Positions 8,118-15,546 of a stretch of DNA of 26,309 bases are shown here, piece by piece (the first letter of the stretch is position 1; each line of letters starts with the position of its first letter). Origin of the DNA: CAYLYM01 sp964387645. Its GTDB lineage: Bacteria; Calditrichota; Calditrichia; RBG-13-44-9. Position numbers and translations under genes: made by a program. The stretch is from positions 1 through 26,309 of the forward strand of contig CAYLYM010000047.1 of assembly GCA_964387645.1 (NCBI GenBank), given 5' to 3'. The notes under the pieces were generated by a model that was not told the DNA's origin, did not search any database, and saw nothing but the letters and a program-made list of their open reading frames with translations.

Positions 8118-9461
8118 TCACCAGGAATACGTCACTGTATATTGAATAATCGTTTTTCCGTCTGCTTTTACAGGTACCCAGAATTCTATTCGCTGGGCAT
8201 CCTTTTTGGTATAGGAAAAATTGTTGTCGCTGATTTCCCAATTGGGATAATATAAAAATTCTTCAACGCGTATTTTGATATCTTCTTTCTTATTATTTTT
8301 TAATTCAATCTCGATACGTTGCCTTTCCGATCGTTTAGATATCTTCTTTTTATCGATAATACGTCTCTCAGCAGTTACATCGAAGGCTTTCCCGATGACC
8401 AGTTTAACCTCCTCATTGCGAGGAGTATGGTCAATACGATCTTCTCCAACAAATTCAAGACTTTCTCGATCTTTTTGATATAGTCGTACAATCCCAGCCG
8501 GGAGAGGCTGACCTAATCCTGCTTCTTTGGTATTTTTAAAAATAATCCTTACTTCCACTTTCTTTGGATCCATGCTCGCATTGTAATAAAGTTCCTTCCA
8601 GCAAGAAACAACGGTGTTTGGAAAAAGAGTAATCTGCTTCTTTTGATTGTTCTTTAAAGTTGTTTTGCGATCGAGTTCATAGATATGATATTCAAAAATT
8701 TCCCGTTCCTGAAATGCAGGTGCGGCTTTGGCCATGTCAACTGCTTTTTCCGCCATTCTGTAATACGTTAGTCTGGACTTTGAAGCACGATGTATTTCTC
8801 CAGCCACCAGTTTCAACCGTGCATCCTTATAAGTTGCTCCACTTTTATTATCTATCGACACCCATGCTCCAAGATCCAACTGATTGCTTTTTTCATTTAA
8901 AACACCCACATATTCAGCATGCCATTGCATGCCTTCTGTTAGGTAACTAACTTCCAGGACTGCTTTGCCACTCTTTATATTACCTAATTCCCAGACCAGT
9001 GTTGGACGAGTAATTAATCCCTCGGGTAAATCTTTCACAGTTATCGACAACCTGTCGTTCCATGGTAAAATTTTTATTCCCTGATTTGTTCCGACTACAA
9101 GATTGCTGCCATAGTAGCTTAATAAAGTGCCCGAAATGAGTGTTCCTGATTCAGCCACAATTTCTACTGGATGATCTATATATTTCCGTAAAATTTGATC
9201 GGCACTAACCAGATCGTATTCAAAATTTTGTTCAAGTAAAGTGAATTGCGCGGAACCTTTCAATGGACGGAGGTGAACTGAAGTTGGGATCAGTTTTGCT
9301 GCAACATCGGTGAATTTGAGAGGCAGATTTTCCGGTCGAATTTCTACCTCACGGATATGTTTTATCAGCGCCAGATTCTGATTATAAACCGTAACATAAT
9401 ATTCATCAGCCCACGAATTCAGAACCAGGGAGAGGACGATAAAAAATAAAATGTTCTTCAT
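8118..9461 (-). CDS. Secreted DUF4139-domain protein (mucoidy-inhibitor MuiA-like family)
   Basis: A protein of 447 residues with a signal peptide (1-18, probable cut after 'NSWA'). The beginning, 'YYVTVYNQNLALIKHIREVEI', is typical for the family. The core 'SYLTEGMQWHAEYVGVLNEKSNQLDLGAWVSIDNKSGATYKDARLKLVAGEIHRA' (about 170-226) is the DUF4139 signature. The C-terminus is a beta-rich domain ending 'IIQYTVTYSW'. It should be periplasmic or surface-exposed; the family's biochemical role is unknown. GGGAGG (9470-9465) precedes the ATG by only 3-4 nt and includes part of the valS stop region. The gene begins 8 bp after valS and ends 8 bp before the PEGA gene, so it is inside an operon. Confidence 0.87.
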   Translation of the reverse strand: MKNILFFIVLSLVLNSWADEYYVTVYNQNLALIKHIREVEIRPENLPLKFTDVAAKLIPTSVHLRPLKGSAQFTLLEQNFEYDLVSADQILRKYIDHPVEIVAESGTLISGTLLSYYGSNLVVGTNQGIKILPWNDRLSITVKDLPEGLITRPTLVWELGNIKSGKAVLEVSYLTEGMQWHAEYVGVLNEKSNQLDLGAWVSIDNKSGATYKDARLKLVAGEIHRASKSRLTYYRMAEKAVDMAKAAPAFQEREIFEYHIYELDRKTTLKNNQKKQITLFPNTVVSCWKELYYNASMDPKKVEVRIIFKNTKEAGLGQPLPAGIVRLYQKDRESLEFVGEDRIDHTPRNEEVKLVIGKAFDVTAERRIIDKKKISKRSERQRIEIELKNNKKEDIKIRVEEFLYYPNWEISDNNFSYTKKDAQRIEFWVPVKADGKTIIQYTVTYSW

Positions 9462-9469
9462 TTTCCTCC

Positions 9470-12145
9470 CTAATTGAGATGTGATAAATTATTTTTTAAT
9501 TTTTTTAACTTTTCTCCAAACTTTACTAATTTTTCTTTTTCCTGGTTTACAACATGTGCTGGCGCCTTTTGCAGGAAATTTGGATTCGACAATTTTTTAT
9601 TCAATCCAGTAATTTGTCCCTCCAGTCGTTGAATTTCTTTGATCAATCGTTGTCTCTCTTTCTTAAAATCAATTAATCCTTCCAGGGGGATAAACAGTTC
9701 AACGTTATCCACTACCGCCACTGCGGCATTCTTTACGCTTTGTTGCAGGCCAATAGCTTCTATTTTATTTACTCGTGCCAACCGGCGAATATATTCAGCA
9801 TAATTCTCAATCACCTGTTTTTTCTCAGCACTTTCTGTTTTTATCAAAAGATCGGCACGGTTTGCTGGCGGTACATTCATTTCGGCCCGAATATTCCGAA
9901 CTGAACTGATAAGCGATTGGATGAAGGACATTTCGGCTTCGGCTTTTTCCGATACCAAATCCTGTCTTACTTCTGGCCAGGAAGAAATCGCCAGACTCGG
10001 TTCATCATTTTTCTTCAAGCGATTCCAGATTTCTTCAGTAATGAAGGGAATATAAGGATGGAGTAACGACATGGCCGTTTTCATCACATGAACAGCAATA
10101 GAAAGTGCGGTTTCTTTCCCAGACAGATCAGCATCCTGAGCAATCCGCGGCTTGATAAGTTCAAGATACCAGTCACAGAATTCATGCCAGAAAAAATGAT
10201 ATATTGTATTGAGTGAATCATTAACCCGGAAATTTTCTAAATTCTTAGTTGTGTCTTCAATAGCTTTTTGTAAACGACTCAAAATCCATCGGTCGGCCAA
10301 CTGATAATTTTCCTGATAATCTAAATAATTGTCCTTTCTGGAATCCAAATTCAGCGCCAGAAAACGATAGGCATTCCAGATTTTATTGGAGAAATTTCGG
10401 CCCATTTCGAAATGAGATTCTGCCAGATTAATATCCTGTCCCTCAGAGCTTAGCATTATCAGGGTAAAGCGCATGGAATCAGCACTGTATTTTTCGATGA
10501 CATCCAGAGGATCGATTCCATTTCCCAGGGACTTGCTCATTTTTCGTCCAAGATGGTCCCTAACAATACCATTTAAATAGACATCTCTAAATGGCACATC
10601 TTTCATAAACTCCATTCCCGCCATTACCATCCGTGCTACCCAGAAAAAAATGATATCCGGACCGGTAACCAGAGTGCTGGTGGGATAAAAATATTTCAAT
10701 TCCGGGGTATCTTCTGGCCAACCCAGTGTTGAAAATGGCCACAACCAGGAACTAAACCAGGTATCCAGAACGTCTTCATCCTGTTGGAATTGTGTGCTTC
10801 CGCATTTTTCACATTTTTCGGGCATTTGGTGAGCAGCAACTTCATGACCACAATCCTGGCAATAGTAAATGGGAATCCGATGTCCCCACCAGAGTTGCCG
10901 GCTGATACACCAATCCCGGATATTTTCTAACCAATTAATGTAAGTTTTATACCACCTTTCTGCAGGATGAAACTTTATCCGCCCATCTTTAACAACTTCG
11001 ATCGCTGGTTTAGCCAGTTCTTTCATTTTAACAAACCATTGCGTAGACAGCAACGGCTCAATAATAGTATCGCAGCGATGGCAGTGACCCACATTGTGAC
11101 GATGCTCTTCTATCTTCAACAACAATCCTTGCGCTTCCAGATCAGCCAGGACTTTTTTTCGGGCTTCAAATCGATCCAGTCCTTTGTAAGCCCCGGTTTT
11201 TTCATTTAAAGTACCATCATCATTCAAAATATTGATTTGCTCAAGTTGATGCCTTTGACCAATAATAAAGTCATTCGGATCGTGAGCCGGGGTCACTTTT
11301 ACGGCACCTGTTCCAAATTCAGGGTCAACCTGGCGGTCCGCCACTACCGGTATTTCCCGATTCATGAGAGGTAGAATAACCGTTTTCCCAATTAATTTCT
11401 GGTAACGCTCATCGTCAGGATGCACGGCTACACCCGTATCACCTAGCATCGTTTCAGGGCGGGTGGTTGCCACAACCAAAAATTCATCGCTATCTTTCAT
11501 CGGATACTTAATGTACCACAAATGACCACTTAAATCTTTATACTCCACTTCCTCATCAGAAATAGCCGTACCACATCTCGGACACCAATTAATGATATAT
11601 TTGCCGCGGTAAATCCAACCTTTTTTATATAAACGAATAAATACTTCTCGAACAGCATAGGAAAGTCCCTCATCCATGGTAAATCGTTCACGTCTCCAAT
11701 CACAAGAACACCCCATTTTTTTTAACTGAAAAATAATACGACTTCCATACTGCTCTTTCCATTGCCACACTCTTTCTACAAATTTTTCACGTCCTAAATC
11801 AAATCGCGTTTTCCCTTCTTTACTTAACTCTTTTTCAACCACATTTTGCGTGGCAATACCTGCATGATCTGTTCCTGGCAACCATAGTGTCTCGTAGCCT
11901 TGTTTGCGCTTAAAACGAATGAAAATATCCTGGATAGTGTTGTTATAAGCATGTCCCATGTGTAAAGCGGCAGTCACATTCGGCGGAGGAATCACAATCA
12001 CATAAGGTGTTTTATCCGGATTAACCTCGGCGTTAAAATATCCATTTTCCACCCAGTATTGATACCAGCGTTCCTCAACCGATTTGGGATCATATACTTT
12101 TGGAATTTCTTTATTCTGGTCGCTTTGATAAGGAGTTTTTTTCAT
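9470..12145 (-). CDS. valS: Valyl-tRNA synthetase
   Basis: A class I aminoacyl-tRNA synthetase of 891 residues, normal bacterial length. The HIGH motif is 'HMGH' (62-65) and the KMSKS motif is complete at 535-539. The editing (CP1) domain shows 'TTRPETMLGDTGVAVHP' (227-243) and 'GTGAVKVTPAHDPND'. Two Cys clusters, 'CPRCG' near 188 and 'CQDCG...CEKCGS' at 429-450, suggest bound zinc. 'DTWFSSWLWP' (461-470) is characteristic of ValRS. The C-terminal Val-specific coiled coil is present ('LIDFKKERQRLIKEIQRLEGQI'). I chose the ATG at 12145 because AAGGA (12157-12153) precedes it at a good distance; a TTG at 12175 opens the same frame but has no ribosome site. It is the first gene of the five-gene minus-strand operon. 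It attaches valine to tRNA-Val in the cytoplasm. Confidence 0.97.
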   Translation of the reverse strand: MKKTPYQSDQNKEIPKVYDPKSVEERWYQYWVENGYFNAEVNPDKTPYVIVIPPPNVTAALHMGHAYNNTIQDIFIRFKRKQGYETLWLPGTDHAGIATQNVVEKELSKEGKTRFDLGREKFVERVWQWKEQYGSRIIFQLKKMGCSCDWRRERFTMDEGLSYAVREVFIRLYKKGWIYRGKYIINWCPRCGTAISDEEVEYKDLSGHLWYIKYPMKDSDEFLVVATTRPETMLGDTGVAVHPDDERYQKLIGKTVILPLMNREIPVVADRQVDPEFGTGAVKVTPAHDPNDFIIGQRHQLEQINILNDDGTLNEKTGAYKGLDRFEARKKVLADLEAQGLLLKIEEHRHNVGHCHRCDTIIEPLLSTQWFVKMKELAKPAIEVVKDGRIKFHPAERWYKTYINWLENIRDWCISRQLWWGHRIPIYYCQDCGHEVAAHQMPEKCEKCGSTQFQQDEDVLDTWFSSWLWPFSTLGWPEDTPELKYFYPTSTLVTGPDIIFFWVARMVMAGMEFMKDVPFRDVYLNGIVRDHLGRKMSKSLGNGIDPLDVIEKYSADSMRFTLIMLSSEGQDINLAESHFEMGRNFSNKIWNAYRFLALNLDSRKDNYLDYQENYQLADRWILSRLQKAIEDTTKNLENFRVNDSLNTIYHFFWHEFCDWYLELIKPRIAQDADLSGKETALSIAVHVMKTAMSLLHPYIPFITEEIWNRLKKNDEPSLAISSWPEVRQDLVSEKAEAEMSFIQSLISSVRNIRAEMNVPPANRADLLIKTESAEKKQVIENYAEYIRRLARVNKIEAIGLQQSVKNAAVAVVDNVELFIPLEGLIDFKKERQRLIKEIQRLEGQITGLNKKLSNPNFLQKAPAHVVNQEKEKLVKFGEKLKKLKNNLSHLN

Positions 12146-12438
12146 AAAACCATCCTTACATTTACCCTGAGCCAAACTTTAATAATTATTTAAACTTTGA
12201 AAGTTAATAAATAAGGTATGTTAAAGCAAAATGCATTTCATGTTGATTGGATAATAACAGTTTGCTACAATAACACACCGATCATTCACAGGGTTCCTGA
12301 TATTCAAATCTTTAATATTTATTAAAGCACCAAACCCTAAAGTGATTTTCAGGTAGAAATTTCAGAATTATGTTTTTACTTATAAAATTTCCCAGATAAT
12401 ATTAAATAAAACTTTGAAGTATATTTGTTTTTTAAATC

Positions 12439-13899
12439 TTAATCTACAAAAATTCGAGTAAAAATCAAAAAATTCCATCCATCATACTTTGCAGAAGTAT
12501 ATGTAGCATTCTTTATGACATATCCGAAATTGGCTTCAATCTCATAATTTGAATTGGATTTTATTACTCCTAATGAAATCCCTTGAATAGAATGGTCAGG
12601 TAGAATTCGGTAGAACACAAGTGGAGCACGGAAGTAGCTCGATTCCAATCCAAATTGCAAAGAGTACAAATTGTTCAATTGATATTCCAGACCGATTTTC
12701 ATTTCATACGTATTCGTTTTTCTCTTTTGATGTATATTCGCCTGATAATCATCATAATCCAGCCAGGACCGCCGAAATCTTCCTTCTGCGACAAATAATA
12801 TTCGAGAAAATTGATGCGAAAGTCCCATGCCTCCCTTAATAACTTTCAGAGAATTTTCTGTTATTAAAATAGGCAATAAAGGATGCTCATTCCATTCCTC
12901 TACCTGCTCAAAGGATAATTCTGTTCCGAACACCCACCTTCCGGAAAGAACACGATTGTTGTATTGTATATGAAAACCATTTTTAAACCAGGGAGAATCA
13001 GCTTCTCTGAGCAATCCTCTTTCATCAGCAATTTTTTGGTTCCCAGCAAGATAATTGAATTGAATCAAATTTTGTAACTTTTTATTTAACCCAAAATACT
13101 GTAAAGCCAGGTTTAATTTGACACCGTCTTCATTAATATAACGGTCGTAATCGCCGATACCCAGTCGGTAAACCGTCTCGCTGCGGTAACGTAAAGTGTA
13201 AATATCTTTGCCATCCCAACTTCTCTTCAATTCAATTTGATTTTGCATGAAAGTCCCATTCACAAATCCACCCAAAATTAAATTGGGATGAAGGTGCCAG
13301 GCGAAGGCCAATTTAAGTTCGAAATTCCTGTGAATGGTTCGCGGCCGGGTGTATTGCTTTTTTATTCCTGAAGAGATGACATAATTCACTTCGGCACCAA
13401 AACCTATTTTCCTGAATGGCTGATAGTGGTAGCGAAATTGAATAGCTGGTCCGTCATTGTAAAAGTTTCCAGTAGTGGTATCGGCAAGTAGTAAAGGATC
13501 ATTGTAAGGATTTTCTTCCAGGGCTCTGAAGACATGAAATTTTCGATCAAATTGATAATCTACTCTACCCCATATTGCCTGCTGTTGCCCCAACCGTTTT
13601 AATCCCTCAAAAGCGAAGGATAAATTCTGCTCCATCTCTGGATCGTACTTTCGCCGCAAAGAGGAATGGTAATAACCGCCATTCGAATAGAATTTCAGCC
13701 ACTCATCAGGTTCATCATAAACCAAAAAAGCTGGATTATTTCCATAATCATAAAGATTTAAATTATTATCTTCATCCAGAATAGCCAATCGTGTATTTCC
13801 AAGGGAATGTAAACGCACTATTGAGCAATCCGCATTTATAAGGAGAAAAATGGATAAACAAATACCTAAAAAAATGATGTGAAAAATTTTCTTCATCAT
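12439..13899 (-). CDS. Outer-membrane beta-barrel protein (DUF6850-like), third gene of a TonB receptor module
   Basis: A protein of 486 residues with a signal peptide (about 1-25, 'IIFLGICLSIFLLINADCS'). The mature part alternates polar and aromatic residues, as expected of outer-membrane strands ('FELKLAFAWHLHPNLILGGFVNG', 'YEIEANFGYVIKNATYTSAKYDGWNFLIFTRIFVD'). It ends in an aromatic-rich strand. Placement after a TonB receptor and a DUF4876-like lipoprotein matches what I recall of Bacteroidota loci, where a DUF6850-type barrel is the third gene; the family name is therefore an inference. Two ATGs (13899, 13896) are possible starts; AGGG at 13913-13910 is the best ribosome site. No enzyme motif is seen. 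A role in the outer membrane is likely, substrate unknown. Confidence 0.68.
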   Translation of the reverse strand: MMKKIFHIIFLGICLSIFLLINADCSIVRLHSLGNTRLAILDEDNNLNLYDYGNNPAFLVYDEPDEWLKFYSNGGYYHSSLRRKYDPEMEQNLSFAFEGLKRLGQQQAIWGRVDYQFDRKFHVFRALEENPYNDPLLLADTTTGNFYNDGPAIQFRYHYQPFRKIGFGAEVNYVISSGIKKQYTRPRTIHRNFELKLAFAWHLHPNLILGGFVNGTFMQNQIELKRSWDGKDIYTLRYRSETVYRLGIGDYDRYINEDGVKLNLALQYFGLNKKLQNLIQFNYLAGNQKIADERGLLREADSPWFKNGFHIQYNNRVLSGRWVFGTELSFEQVEEWNEHPLLPILITENSLKVIKGGMGLSHQFSRILFVAEGRFRRSWLDYDDYQANIHQKRKTNTYEMKIGLEYQLNNLYSLQFGLESSYFRAPLVFYRILPDHSIQGISLGVIKSNSNYEIEANFGYVIKNATYTSAKYDGWNFLIFTRIFVD

Positions 13900-14234
13900 A
13901 ATAATACGGCCCTATCCTCGTGGTTTGTTAATATAATTTGTTCAATAATGAAGGTAAAACAGATTTCTTGACTCTCCCTGCCAACCGAGATCACTCAGAT
14001 TTATCGGTCTCGCAAAGAATTACAAGAAATTTTCATTTCGATGGAAATCAAGCCCGAAAAGCGAAAAAACTGGAAAAATCTCTAATAAACAAAATACAAT
14101 ATAAAAAATGGATTTAACATGAACAGTCCAGTTTTCCATTAATTATAAAACCTCGCTGTCATGATGAAACCGATTTTTATTGAATTAATCCCATGATACA
14201 ATGATTGATATTAAAATTAACAAAAAAGATTAAA
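13900..14234. other. Intergenic region between DUF4876-like gene and barrel gene
   Basis: 335 bases with no gene. An interrupted inverted repeat, AAAACTGGA (14066-14074) and TCCAGTTTT (14127-14135), has a loop of about 50 nt. It lacks a terminator shape on the minus strand. The size leaves room for a separate promoter for the barrel gene, but I see no clear promoter elements. Confidence 0.4.
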
Positions 14235-15347
14235 TTATAGATTTTTATGATGATAACCCGGTGTAGGTCTATCAATTATCCTGAAATCAAGTGTGCTATT
14301 ATCAGTATCTATTTCTGGATCAAGACGTTCCCGGGATTCTCCACTAAAGCGTGTAACACCCTGAATATATCCCTTGTCTACACGGCGAGTTAAAAATTTT
14401 GGAGTTGAACTGCTGGATTTATACTCTACGCCATCTAAAATTGTAGTAATGTCTACATGAATATAGCTTCCATCCTGCCAGAATTTTGTTCCATCGGCTA
14501 ATATAACGACATCGGTTATCAAACTGATTAAAAAATCTTTTGGTTTCATAGGGTTGACATTGATAAGGTTCGGTACAAAAGGATTATCAAAATCGCTGCC
14601 AAGTTGGTTATGAAATTCCCAATCAGCGTTAGATAAATCGACAGCCCCCTCAATAATTTCACTATAATCAAGGGCATCCAGAGCGATGACCATAAACTGG
14701 CCAGGTTGAATTGGATAATTTTCTTCACCAGGTTTTCCGGGAAATTGATAAGCATAAAGACATTTCACATAATTCCACTGATCAATGAAAGGCGCATTAT
14801 TGGTACTAGTGCTTCCGCGACAGATGATTTTTCCATCCAGGTATTGAATTTCATCCGAACGATTATATATTTCGATAAATTGATCAAAAAAGAAACCTGA
14901 ACTATTGACTGGTCCAGAACTATAAACCTCGTTAATGACAATAGGCGAATTGTGGGCCACATCAACGAATATGGTATCAATTTTCTCTGAGGATTGAAAT
15001 ACTGCTCTTTTTATTGCACCAACGAGCGTGGTGCTGACAGTTAATTGATATTCAGCCGAAATTTCATAATCCGAAGCTAAAAGACCAGTGGCCTGGACCA
15101 ATCCATATTTATCGGTATAAAAAATAAATTGTTTATTATACTCACCTGAATATAAAATTACCCGAGCTCCAGAGACGGGTGTCCGTCTGGTAGAATCGGT
15201 GGGATTGAATAATCCTGTCGTATCCAGCACTGCCAGTGTAAGAGATAATTCACCATCATAAATAACCGCTTTTTCCACTTCACAACTTATAAATAAAACT
15301 GAAATAACCATAAATAAGGTTTGAATTTTCCATCTTAAGGCTTTCAT
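14235..15347 (-). CDS. DUF4876-like surface lipoprotein next to a TonB-dependent receptor
   Basis: A protein of 370 residues. The signal segment ends at 'VLFIS|C' with Cys22, a lipobox-like site, so it is probably an outer-membrane lipoprotein. Residues about 30-105 form a beta-sandwich of carboxypeptidase-regulatory type ('TPVSGARVILYSGEYNKQFIFYTDKYGLVQATGLLASDYEIS'). The signature 'IVINEVYSSGPVNSSGFFFDQFIEIYNRSDEIQYLDGKIICR' (about 136-177) is the part I associate with DUF4876. The end 'FRIIDRPTPGYHH' also fits. It lies 199 bp downstream of the receptor on the same strand, so it may act as the receptor's surface partner, as SusD- or XusB-type lipoproteins do. That role is inference. The ribosome site is weak (GGAAA). 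The start is supported by the signal peptide. Confidence 0.75.
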   Translation of the reverse strand: MKALRWKIQTLFMVISVLFISCEVEKAVIYDGELSLTLAVLDTTGLFNPTDSTRRTPVSGARVILYSGEYNKQFIFYTDKYGLVQATGLLASDYEISAEYQLTVSTTLVGAIKRAVFQSSEKIDTIFVDVAHNSPIVINEVYSSGPVNSSGFFFDQFIEIYNRSDEIQYLDGKIICRGSTSTNNAPFIDQWNYVKCLYAYQFPGKPGEENYPIQPGQFMVIALDALDYSEIIEGAVDLSNADWEFHNQLGSDFDNPFVPNLINVNPMKPKDFLISLITDVVILADGTKFWQDGSYIHVDITTILDGVEYKSSSSTPKFLTRRVDKGYIQGVTRFSGESRERLDPEIDTDNSTLDFRIIDRPTPGYHHKNL

Positions 15348-15546
15348 GTTTTTTCCGATTTATTTAAAAAATTTCCTTCTCAAGACTTTAAATTTATCTG
15401 ATCGAATTTTAGTATCACATAGAAATGGATATCGTTGGTTTTTCAGCGAGATGTCCATCCTTAAGTTTGTTTAAGATGATTTATTCATGAATAATTTTAT
15501 TTTTAGTTACTTACAAATTCACCAATTTCAAAAATCACATCATAAT

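Noticed and set aside
9470..12175. TTG start at 12175 for valS
   Set aside because: The ATG at 12145 has AAGGA at proper spacing and gives a standard N-terminus; the extra ten residues have no support.
12146..12438. T-box leader upstream of valS
   Set aside because: I see no T-box consensus or terminator/antiterminator pair, and the lineage is not one where T-boxes are expected.
14066..14135. Inverted repeat AAAACTGGA / TCCAGTTTT as a terminator or regulatory RNA
   Set aside because: The loop is about 50 nt, the stem is AT-rich and there is no following T run on the minus strand.
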